DNA of 5,890 nt, taken from a bacterium (GTDB lineage: Bacteria > Babelota > Babeliae > Babelales > Vermiphilaceae). The position numbers were made by a program, and so were the translations under genes. Every line of letters starts with the position of its first letter. Positions within the stretch are counted from its first letter, which is position 1. The notes below the pieces were generated by a model. It made no database searches. It was not told the DNA's origin and saw only the letters and a list, made by a program, of their open reading frames with translations. Shown piece after piece: positions 1 to 5,085 of this stretch. The DNA is taken from contig DAOUPL010000047.1 of NCBI GenBank assembly GCA_030626185.1, positions 1 through 5,890 on the forward strand, read 5' to 3'.

Positions 1-1
1 A

Positions 2-403
2 TCAGCTGAAGATGCTAAGGAAGATTTCACTCCTATTTTTTATGAAATGGCAAAAATTAATGGTAATTTAGTGCCCCTTGTAGAAGTTATAGAATATTTG
101 GGAAATCAACGAGGAGAAGTGTGGCAACGATTAGAAGATGAACGACGTTTGAAAGAAGAGCGTCGTAGAGAACAAGTAGAGCTAGTGGTGCTGGAAGAGC
201 CGGTAGTGCAACCAGTAGTACAAGAGTCAGAAAAAACAGTTTTCCAAAAGTATATGAATTGGAAGGTAGGATTAGTTTTAAGTGGTTTGGGCGTTGGCAT
301 TGGTTCGTACTTATATTTTGCAAATAAAAATACGTCTTTACCAGCAATGAATTTTTCTCTTATTGAAGCGGTAAAAAATTATTTTAGATCACCGCAAGAA
401 TAA
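2..403 (+). CDS. C-terminal part of an unidentified membrane-anchored protein (5' truncated by window edge)
   Basis: The frame is open from the first complete codon at position 2, so the gene starts before the window. The ATG at 47 lies inside this frame and has no Shine-Dalgarno sequence, so it is probably an internal Met. The 133 visible residues consist of a mixed N-terminal stretch, a highly charged helix rich in E and R at about residues 41-60 (possible coiled coil), a V/P/E-rich linker (61-76), a hydrophobic membrane segment at about 88-106, and a short tail ending in FRSPQE. I do not recognise the family. The tail resembles that of the 434-residue protein at 3099-4403 (membrane helix, then a basic segment ending P-x-E), so the two may be distant relatives or share an anchor module. 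The reading frame is certain; the function is unknown. Confidence 0.8.
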   Translation, partial: SAEDAKEDFTPIFYEMAKINGNLVPLVEVIEYLGNQRGEVWQRLEDERRLKEERRREQVELVVLEEPVVQPVVQESEKTVFQKYMNWKVGLVLSGLGVGIGSYLYFANKNTSLPAMNFSLIEAVKNYFRSPQE

Positions 404-411
404 ACATTTTA

Positions 412-440
412 TTGTGCTTATAACCCTTATGCGCTATCTT
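412..440 (+). promoter_or_regulatory. Possible promoter for the peroxiredoxin-HPF pair
   Basis: TTGTGC at 412-417 and TATCTT at 435-440 are separated by 17 bases and resemble sigma-70 -35 and -10 boxes (3/6 and 4/6 matches). A start near 447 would give a leader of about 30 bases before the ATG at 477. The matches are weak and AT-rich DNA gives such hits by chance. Confidence 0.3.
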
Positions 441-467
441 AATCACATCGATTATCATAAAACTCAT

Positions 468-475
468 GAGGGTGA
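468..475 (+). promoter_or_regulatory. Ribosome binding site that fixes the peroxiredoxin start at 477
   Basis: GAGGGTGA lies just upstream of the ATG at 477; the GAGG core is 5 bases from the start codon. The earlier in-frame starts (GTG at 414, ATG at 429) have no comparable site and would add a non-conserved polar extension in front of the hydrophobic segment. The later in-frame ATG at 573 is preceded only by A-rich sequence. Confidence 0.6.
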
Positions 476-476
476 A

Positions 477-1028
477 ATGAAATACGGAATTGTTTTTTTG
501 TTGTTGTTAGCATTAATACCATTTTTTGCCGTACGAATAACGTATGCACGTCGTAAAAAAGCAAAAACAAAAATGACTACTACGTTACAAGTTGGAGATG
601 AAGCACCAAAGTTTGTGTTACCTGATGAGAATAACAAAGATCGTGCATTGGTTGATTATGCAGGATATAAAATTGCTATCTATTTTTATCCAAAAGCAGA
701 CACTTCTAGTTGCACCAAGCAAGCGTGCAGTATTCGTGATAGTTACGATGTACTTAAGAAAAAAAATATTGTGGTGCTTGGCATCAGTTACGACAAACCA
801 AAAACATTAAAAAAGTTTAAAGACAAATACAGTTTATCCTTTACGCTCCTCAGTGATCGTAAAAAAAAGGTTGCAAGCTTGTATAACGCAAAAGGTGGCA
901 TCTTTAGTTTTGGCCTACCAAAACGAATTACATATTTGATTGATGAAAATCGTAAAATTGTTAAAATCATTACAGACGTTGATGTAAAAAAGCATTGGCA
1001 GCAAATTATGAATGGGTTTAATGACTAA
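477..1028 (+). CDS. bcp: Peroxiredoxin of the PrxQ/Bcp type with an N-terminal membrane segment
   Basis: This thiol peroxidase reduces hydrogen peroxide and alkyl hydroperoxides, taking electrons from thioredoxin in the family at large. The protein has 183 residues. The Prx signature PxxxTxxC is present as P72, T76 and C79, the peroxidatic cysteine. A second cysteine at C84 gives the C-x4-C spacing of two-cysteine PrxQ enzymes, where it is the resolving residue. R150, in the RITYLID strand, matches the conserved active-site arginine region. Bcp enzymes are usually about 150-160 residues and cytosolic. Here residues 4-19 form a strong hydrophobic segment followed by a basic patch (R20, RRKK at 25-28), so the enzyme may be tethered to the membrane. 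The positive charges after the segment favour a cytoplasmic catalytic domain. Met33 could also start a standard 151-residue soluble form. The HPF gene follows 17 bases downstream, probably in one operon. The family call is secure. Confidence 0.93.
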   Translation: MKYGIVFLLLLALIPFFAVRITYARRKKAKTKMTTTLQVGDEAPKFVLPDENNKDRALVDYAGYKIAIYFYPKADTSSCTKQACSIRDSYDVLKKKNIVVLGISYDKPKTLKKFKDKYSLSFTLLSDRKKKVASLYNAKGGIFSFGLPKRITYLIDENRKIVKIITDVDVKKHWQQIMNGFND

Positions 1029-1045
1029 CCATCGTAGGAGTAAAT

Positions 1046-1390
1046 ATGCATAAACGAATAACCTTTCGTGCTATGCCGCATTCAGATGCCATAGAAGCAC
1101 ATTGTAATGAACAACTTAAAAAGATAGAAGAATTTTTATCTTCAGAAAAAACACCAAGATATATTGATCTTGTGTTGGAGCCGTCAAAAGTTCATAGTCA
1201 CCATCGTGTTGAGTTGCGCGTAAAATCACCCAACTACGAACGTGTTTCAAATTATGAAGGTTCTGATTTTCATGATGTGCTTAATCGCGTGATCGATGTA
1301 ATGTACAAAGAGTTACACGAAGATAAAAAGAAAAAATTAGATCATCGCAAAGTGACAGGGCGGCACGAAGACGCGAAAAAAAAGAAGTAA
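1046..1390 (+). CDS. hpf: Short ribosome hibernation promoting factor (HPF/RaiA family)
   Basis: HPF-family proteins bind the decoding channel of the 30S subunit in stationary phase or stress and keep ribosomes inactive but protected. The 114-residue protein fits the beta-alpha-beta-beta-beta-alpha plan: a first strand (KRITFRAM), a helix (about 14-31, AIEAHCNEQLKKIEEFL), strands around 38-46, 53-60 and 64-70, and a second helix (73-92, SDFHDVLNRVIDVMYKEL) followed by the family's basic segment. The length marks the short form without the C-terminal dimerisation domain of long HPF. The last residues are very lysine-rich (four K at the end), which may add RNA contacts. TAGGAG ends 5 bases before the ATG. 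The gene follows the peroxiredoxin closely, which suggests joint expression under stress. The sequence is divergent, so HPF versus RaiA/YfiA is not resolved. Confidence 0.85.
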   Translation: MHKRITFRAMPHSDAIEAHCNEQLKKIEEFLSSEKTPRYIDLVLEPSKVHSHHRVELRVKSPNYERVSNYEGSDFHDVLNRVIDVMYKELHEDKKKKLDHRKVTGRHEDAKKKK

Positions 1391-1426
1391 CACGTTAACA
1401 AATGGTAAATTTATAGTTGATTCTCC

Positions 1427-1455
1427 TGGTAAAATAATTCTTTTTGTGTTAAAAT
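1427..1455 (+). promoter_or_regulatory. Extended -10 promoter for the nfeD-slipin unit
   Basis: TGTTAAAAT at 1447-1455 is a full extended -10 element (TGn followed by TAAAAT, 5/6 to TATAAT). A weak -35-like TGGTAA sits at 1427-1432 with a 17-base spacer; extended -10 promoters need less of a -35. It lies in the only sizeable gap between hpf and nfeD and gives a leader of about 35 bases before the AAGGAGG ribosome binding site at 1482-1488. Confidence 0.5.
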
Positions 1456-1495
1456 AAAGAAGTAACAATAATAGTTTCAACAAGGAGGAGCCATC

Positions 1496-1960
1496 ATGAT
1501 TTACGTCTGGTTATTTATTGGTATGTTTTTTGCCTTTCTTGAAATGGGAAGCCCTGGATTATTATTCTTTTTATCGTTTTCCGTAGCTTCATTTTTGACC
1601 GCATTAACTGCCATCGTGTTATCGTTTTGTTTAATTAACGTTAATTTTTTTCTACTCACAACGGTTGTGTTGCCGTTAATCTTTGTCGGTTATTCAATAA
1701 TTCTTTTGTTGGTTTGCAAGAAAATGCTACAAACAAAACAACTTCAAGCAAAGGGTGGGCACACAAACATTTTTGCACTTAATGGTGCACATGCAGTTGT
1801 GATAAAACCTGTTTCTCGCGATAAAGCGGGATACGTGGTAATTAATGGTGAGCAGTGGCGTGCATTTACTGACGCTGATACCGTTATTGAGCCAGGGGTA
1901 CAGGTTGTCGTTGTTCATGTGCGTGGAGCACACGTTGTCGTGCGACGCATTGCACAATAA
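1496..1960 (+). CDS. NfeD-like membrane protein (short NfeD1b/YbbJ type)
   Basis: NfeD-like proteins partner with SPFH (stomatin-type) membrane proteins and are thought to help organise or regulate them; their biochemical role is not well settled. The 154-residue protein, close in size to E. coli YbbJ, begins with hydrophobic segments at about 2-17, 21-45 and 48-74, then a soluble C-terminal domain (about 91-152) rich in short beta strands. This matches the OB-fold NfeD domain, including the GEQWRAF stretch at 118-124 that corresponds to the family's G-x-x-W-x-A pattern. It lacks the N-terminal ClpP-like serine protease domain of long NfeD proteins. An excellent AAGGAGG site lies 7 bases before the ATG. 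The paraslipin gene follows 41 bases downstream, the standard partner order, which strengthens the call. Confidence 0.88.
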   Translation: MIYVWLFIGMFFAFLEMGSPGLLFFLSFSVASFLTALTAIVLSFCLINVNFFLLTTVVLPLIFVGYSIILLLVCKKMLQTKQLQAKGGHTNIFALNGAHAVVIKPVSRDKAGYVVINGEQWRAFTDADTVIEPGVQVVVVHVRGAHVVVRRIAQ

Positions 1961-2001
1961 ATTTGTTTATTAATTTTTTTACTTTATGAAAGGAACGCAT
2001 T

Positions 2002-3003
2002 ATGACTATGATATTTCCAGGAATTATTTCCGCAGTTATTGGCGTTGTCGTTATTTTTTTAATCACCTTGGTGCTTAAATCTGTTTACTTGGTTAAACAA
2101 GCTGAAACAATTGTTATTGAGCGTCTTGGGCGATATGATCGCATCTTAACCCCAGGGTTGCATGTGATTATTCCATTTTTAGAAGTACCACGCACGGTGG
2201 TTTGGACGTTTTTACAACCAGCAGAAGGTGGTAGATATTATCGTTATTTACGAACAGTTGGCCGCATTGATTTGCGTGAATCAGTGTATGATTTTCCAAA
2301 ACAAAACGTGATTACCAAAGATAACGTAACAATGGAAATTAACGCGTTGCTCTATTATCAAATTACTGATCCAAAAGCAGCAGTCTACGAGATTCTTAAC
2401 TTACCAGAAGCTATAGAAAAACTTACGCAAACAACATTGCGTGATGTGATTGGATCTATGGATCTTGATGAAACATTGGTTTCTCGTGCACAAATTAATG
2501 AACGTTTACGCCTTACGCTTGATGAAGCAACCGATAAATGGGGTGTAAAAGTTAATCGTGTTGAATTGCAAGAAGTTAATCCACCGGCAGACATTCGTCA
2601 TGCGATGGAAAAACAGATGCGTGCAGAACGTGAGCGTCGTGAGATGATTCTACGCGCAGAAGGTAAAAAGCGTTCAGCAATTTTAGAAGCTGAAGGGGTT
2701 AAAGAAGCTGATGTTTTAGAGGCTGAAGGTCAAGCACAAGCAAAAATACTTACAGCACAAGGTCAAGCAGAAGCACGAGTTAAAATTGCACAAGCTGAAT
2801 CAAAAGCAATTGAGATGATCAAGCAAGTAACACCTGACGGAAATCCAATGCCGTATCTTGTTGCAATGCAGTACATCAAAGCGTTGCCAGAGTTGATGAA
2901 GGGCAAAAATGATAAGTTGGTAGTTGTTCCTTACGAAGCGAGTGCACTAGCTGGATCGATTACATCAATTAAAGCCATTTTTGACCACGCTTCAAAATCG
3001 TAA
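2002..3003 (+). CDS. qmcA: Paraslipin, SPFH/Band 7 family (QmcA/stomatin-like 2 type)
   Basis: SPFH proteins form large oligomeric scaffolds on the inner membrane; the E. coli relative QmcA is linked to FtsH-type membrane protein quality control. The 333-residue protein has an N-terminal membrane segment (about 5-31), then the Band 7 domain opening with ERLGRYDRILTPGLH (40-54) and continuing through ITKDNVTMEINALLYY (104-119) and LTQTTLRDVIGSMDLDETL (141-159). The invariant WG-V-NRVEL-E stretch and PPADIRHAMEKQMRAER follow at 180-210. After this come five 11-residue repeats (207-261; pattern x-A-E-[RG]...I-L) that form the helical C-terminal region, then a hydrophobic tail. Compared with QmcA and STOML2, about 20 extra residues (around 66-87, containing PAEGGRYYRYLRTVGR) lie between the first Band 7 strands. 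AAAGGA sits 7 bases before the ATG. Transcription ends at the terminator at 3027. The symbol reflects family only. Confidence 0.93.
   Translation: MTMIFPGIISAVIGVVVIFLITLVLKSVYLVKQAETIVIERLGRYDRILTPGLHVIIPFLEVPRTVVWTFLQPAEGGRYYRYLRTVGRIDLRESVYDFPKQNVITKDNVTMEINALLYYQITDPKAAVYEILNLPEAIEKLTQTTLRDVIGSMDLDETLVSRAQINERLRLTLDEATDKWGVKVNRVELQEVNPPADIRHAMEKQMRAERERREMILRAEGKKRSAILEAEGVKEADVLEAEGQAQAKILTAQGQAEARVKIAQAESKAIEMIKQVTPDGNPMPYLVAMQYIKALPELMKGKNDKLVVVPYEASALAGSITSIKAIFDHASKS
2620..2784 (+). repeat. Five tandem 11-residue (33-base) coding repeats in the paraslipin
   Basis: Residues 207-261 divide exactly into RAERERREMIL, RAEGKKRSAIL, EAEGVKEADVL, EAEGQAQAKIL and TAQGQAEARVK. An 11-residue period is the hendecad pattern of right-handed coiled coils, as found in the C-terminal helix of SPFH proteins. 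The repeat is at protein level; the DNA copies have diverged. Confidence 0.8.
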
Positions 3004-3026
3004 TCTAACTATTGGTTAAGGTTTTT

Positions 3027-3067
3027 CAAGAGAACGCTTTGTTTTTTAGGCGTTCTCTTGTCTTTTT
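3027..3067 (+). terminator. Intrinsic terminator after the nfeD-slipin unit
   Basis: CAAGAGAACGC (3027-3037) and GCGTTCTCTTG (3050-3060) form a perfect 11-bp stem with a 12-base T-rich loop, followed directly by TCTTTTT. It begins 24 bases after the slipin stop codon. Very convincing for Rho-independent termination on the + strand. Confidence 0.95.
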
Positions 3068-3087
3068 ACTATCTTTTTTGGTATCTT
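3058..3087 (+). promoter_or_regulatory. Possible promoter for the SKP1-like protein gene, overlapping the terminator
   Basis: TTGTCT at 3058-3063 (4/6 to TTGACA) and TATCTT at 3082-3087 (4/6 to TATAAT) are 18 bases apart, in the only space available before the next gene. If real, transcription would start near 3094. That leaves the ATG at 3099 nearly leaderless and favours the ATG at 3120. The box matches are modest. Confidence 0.25.
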
Positions 3088-3098
3088 TAAGGCGATAA

Positions 3099-4403
3099 AT
3101 GGATTGTTATGGATTTAGTATGAAAAAATATGCACTTCTTTTTTTTGTTCTCTCTTGTGGATTTCTTTTTGCTGCACAAGAAGAATTTGATCTTCCTGAA
3201 ACTATTTATTTAGAGACTGAAGACACTGTTTTAGAAGTTTCAGATAAGCTTTATAAACAAAGTGAAACTCTTAAAAATCAGGTACTTGGGGGATTGTTGA
3301 ATGAACATAACATCTTAGACTTGTCTGATTCACTTGCTACAGGAAAAATTTTACATAATATTTTTGTTAATTTTTTTGAAAACAAAGAACGAATTGACGA
3401 TTATTTGGAAGATGAATTTATTCCACAGGGCATTACAAATCAACATTTGTTAAATCATGCGTTTGTTTGTCGTTATCTTGATTTACAAATTTTTCTCAAA
3501 GCTATAAGAAAAGTTTTTTTTGGAAGAATACCAAAGCATGTTTTTCCAGATAAAGATAAATATCACTTAGAAGAAGATATAAGGGATATTTTATCTACTC
3601 ATAAAATGTTTGATTTAGACGTATCAACATTGCCAGAAGAAGTATCCAAAATTTTTCCCAAAAAAGTTTGGTTATTAGGGTTTGACTCTAAAAAGCCTAT
3701 TAAAATATCTAGGAGGGAATATTTACAAAATGAAAAAATTAGGTATCTTTTTAACAAAAAATTATGGAATGAAAAGTTTTTTAAACTTTTTTTGATTAAT
3801 GAGTTAAAAAGTATGCTAGGCATTTTTTCAGGGGATGCAGAATTTTATGGAAAAGATGATCCTGACAAAGAAGTACATGCCATAAAAGAAAATAAAAAAC
3901 GGTTAAAAGAGTATTTTAGAGATGCAACTGATGAGCAGGTACGAAATGCGTTAAAGATTTTACATTACTTTGATGTATACATGTATTTACCACTTGTAAA
4001 AGATGAGTACATTGCAAGGTTAAAAAATATATTTCGCAATATTGATGATGTACAAAGAAGAGACCTTAAATCTTTTTTAAACATAGATCCTGAATTAAAA
4101 TGTGATATAGCAAATAATGTTATTAGAACGTATTATCAGTGGCTACCATTCGAATATAAAGAACGTTTTTTTGAAAAAATGTGCGAAACAGGGAATTTAA
4201 AAAGAAAAAATATCCGATCTTTTAATAAAAAATCTACTATGTTGGCCAGCATTTCTTATTGGTGGACAATGCGATCAACATTGCAAAAAATACTTACTGT
4301 TGGCATTGCAACGGGATCAGTAATAGTGTTGACCATTTACAATAATCTTCATGCTCCACTTCTTGAACGCATGCGCGAATTCATCAAAACACCTTCTGAA
4401 TAA
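3099..4403 (+). CDS. Secreted or membrane-anchored protein with two degenerate SKP1/BTB-like repeats
   Basis: SKP1 is the eukaryotic adaptor joining F-box proteins to cullin ubiquitin ligases. This 434-residue protein is not a named family to me, but two regions read like SKP1. Repeat 1 has IYLETEDTVLEV (36-47), KQSETLKNQV (53-62), ILDLSD (72-77) and LLNHAFVCRYLDLQIFL (117-133), matching in order SKP1's strand with S-x-D-G, its QS-x-TIK helix, its I-x-L strand and its AANYLDIkgLL helix. Repeat 2 is weaker: VWLLGFDSKKPIKISRR (190-206), NEKIRYL (211-217) and LKILHYFDVYMYLPLV (285-300). The N-terminus is a signal peptide whose core MKKYALLFFVLSCGFLFAA starts at Met8. A membrane helix lies at about 398-414, before a tail ending KTPSE. 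AAGG 6 bases upstream supports the start at 3099; the ATG at 3120 gives the more typical signal peptide. The domain call is by eye and needs a profile search. Confidence 0.75.
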   Translation: MDCYGFSMKKYALLFFVLSCGFLFAAQEEFDLPETIYLETEDTVLEVSDKLYKQSETLKNQVLGGLLNEHNILDLSDSLATGKILHNIFVNFFENKERIDDYLEDEFIPQGITNQHLLNHAFVCRYLDLQIFLKAIRKVFFGRIPKHVFPDKDKYHLEEDIRDILSTHKMFDLDVSTLPEEVSKIFPKKVWLLGFDSKKPIKISRREYLQNEKIRYLFNKKLWNEKFFKLFLINELKSMLGIFSGDAEFYGKDDPDKEVHAIKENKKRLKEYFRDATDEQVRNALKILHYFDVYMYLPLVKDEYIARLKNIFRNIDDVQRRDLKSFLNIDPELKCDIANNVIRTYYQWLPFEYKERFFEKMCETGNLKRKNIRSFNKKSTMLASISYWWTMRSTLQKILTVGIATGSVIVLTIYNNLHAPLLERMREFIKTPSE

Positions 4404-4440
4404 CGTTTTTATCTTAAACAAGTAAATATTTGTGTTTTCC

Positions 4441-4606
4441 GGTAGTGCCCCATAAAGTTTTGAACCTCGCCATAGCTCTCTGAGCGGCAGCAGGTAAATA
4501 AAGCTTCTGGACGGGCGCGGGAAAAGCGATCAAACGGCACGTGTTTGTGTCCTTTTAGTAAAGGTGTTTTGGACAAGCAAAATACCTTTGAGACAATTTT
4601 TTTTTT
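4441..4606 (+). ncRNA. Candidate structured RNA ending in an intrinsic terminator
   Basis: Positions 4441-4540 contain 54 G or C, against 33 in the next 100 bases. The 15 bases GCGATCAAACGGCAC (4526-4540) all pair with an upstream strand interrupted by bulges: 4445-4449 (GTGCC) with 4536-4540, 4457-4463 (GTTTTGA, one bulged T) with 4530-4535, and 4467-4470 (TCGC) with 4526-4529. Inside lies a local hairpin, GCTC-TCT-GAGC (4475-4485). A terminator follows at 4545-4606. The + strand has stops in all frames here. I could not match it to tmRNA, RNase P, SRP RNA or a common riboswitch; 6S RNA is possible by size only. It could be a stand-alone RNA, an mRNA leader with an attenuator, or the long 3' end of the SKP1-like mRNA. 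No clear promoter was found upstream. The 5' boundary is approximate. Confidence 0.5.
4545..4606 (+). terminator. Intrinsic terminator closing the candidate RNA
   Basis: AAAGGTGTTTTG (4560-4571) pairs with CAAAATACCTTT (4578-4589) over 12 bp with one G-T wobble and a 6-base loop. A lower stem, TTGTGTC (4545-4551) with GAGACAA (4590-4596) and one G-G mismatch, brings the helix directly up to ten T at 4597-4606; bases 4552-4559 bulge out. It lies 156 bases past the nearest upstream stop codon. Confidence 0.8.
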
Positions 4607-4620
4607 GTTTATCTTTACCC

Positions 4621-4676
4621 AATCGCTACTTTGCCAACTTTACACCTTCAATATCCCCATCTAATCGCTCTTGCCA
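4621..4676 (+). repeat. Imperfect direct repeat upstream of the small secreted-protein operon
   Basis: AATCGCTACTTTGCCA (4621-4636) recurs as AATCGCTCTTGCCA (4663-4676), with starts 42 bases apart and differing by a two-base indel and a nearby mismatch. The second copy ends in TTGCCA, the -35-like box of the candidate promoter. It could be a pair of regulator sites or the remnant of a small duplication. Confidence 0.5.
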
Positions 4677-4698
4677 TTTTCTCTCAATATGGTAAATT
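4671..4698 (+). promoter_or_regulatory. Candidate promoter of the small secreted-protein operon
   Basis: TTGCCA at 4671-4676 (5/6 to TTGACA) and TAAATT at 4693-4698 (4/6 to TATAAT) are 16 bases apart. The start would fall near 4705, giving a leader of about 35 bases before the ATG at 4741. It lies beyond the terminator at 4606, so the operon needs its own promoter unless the terminator is read through. Confidence 0.4.
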
Positions 4699-4740
4699 AA
4701 TAATAGAAATGTTTTAATGGCCAAAAAATGAGGGGTTATC

Positions 4741-5019
4741 ATGAAAAACATAGTAAAATTTGTATCGCTTATAAGTTTATTGCTTGGTTCAACAGTACAG
4801 GTTACCGCTGCTCGGACAAGAACAACTGTTGTTGTTTATACTCAAGAATCTCAAAAAACGAAAAAGTTTTGTGCAAATAACAATACAGATTTGTTAGCTC
4901 GTGCAACAGCTTTAGTGTTGGTTTGTGGTGTGCTTTTTGCAGGCCGTGTAGTTGGCAACTTAATTGATCGTTCAGTTGATCATTGTGCTGATTGTATTGT
5001 TTCTAAAATATTTGGGTAA
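4741..5019 (+). CDS. Small secreted or membrane protein of unknown function
   Basis: No family recognised. The 92-residue protein has an N-terminal signal peptide (basic N-end, core around VSLISLLLG) with a plausible signal peptidase I site after VTA at 21-23. A basic, Thr-rich segment follows (24-42). A second hydrophobic segment at about 55-71 contains C62, and the end carries a CxxC pair (C82 and C85). C44 makes four cysteines in all, so metal or disulfide chemistry outside the cytoplasm is conceivable but unproven. If the signal peptide is cleaved, the protein stays anchored by the second segment. GAGGGG lies 5 bases before the ATG, in the same GGGGTTAT setting used by the next gene. The next ATG comes 15 bases after the stop, so this is probably the first gene of a three-gene operon. 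Confidence 0.8.
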   Translation: MKNIVKFVSLISLLLGSTVQVTAARTRTTVVVYTQESQKTKKFCANNNTDLLARATALVLVCGVLFAGRVVGNLIDRSVDHCADCIVSKIFG

Positions 5020-5023
5020 TAAA

Positions 5024-5085
5024 TAGGGGTTATTATGAAAAAGTTATTATTAACAAGTTTGTTGGTTGGTTGTGCTGTGCAGGCA
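5024..5085 (+). repeat. Ribosome-binding-site and signal-peptide module, copy 1
   Basis: The 62 bases covering the leader TAGGGGTTATT and the first 17 codons match 55 of 62 bases at 5501-5562. Similarity falls off sharply after codon 17, apart from one further 17-base block (5131-5147 against 5602-5618, 16 of 17 identical). Confidence 0.85.

Noticed and set aside
87..347. Minus-strand reading frame opposite the truncated gene
   Set aside because: It is opposite a coding region, has low-complexity leucine-rich composition and no ribosome binding site; a shadow frame.
1727..1957. Minus-strand frame opposite the NfeD-like gene
   Set aside because: It lies wholly within a well-supported gene with a recognisable domain; its composition is not protein-like and it has no start signal.
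4457..4466. Minus-strand GGTTCAAAAC, resembling a tRNA T-loop
   Set aside because: The flanking bases do not form a 5-bp T-stem, and no anticodon arm or acceptor stem can be placed around it.
4441..4540. Assignment of the GC-rich patch to a named RNA (tmRNA, RNase P, SRP or a common riboswitch)
   Set aside because: Characteristic conserved sequences of these families, such as the SRP GGAA-loop domain, the RNase P core and the tmRNA tRNA-like ends, are not visible. 6S RNA could not be supported beyond size and general shape.
4651..4739. Possible sequestration of the ribosome binding site: CCCC at 4655-4658 with GGGG at 4732-4735
   Set aside because: Only a 4-bp core plus a mismatched flank. 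The CCCC would not be in a transcript starting near 4705.
4626..4742. Minus-strand ATG frame of 38 codons opposite the small secreted-protein promoter region
   Set aside because: It overlaps the start of the + strand gene at 4741, has no Shine-Dalgarno sequence, and covers a region better explained as promoter and leader. Its length is unremarkable.
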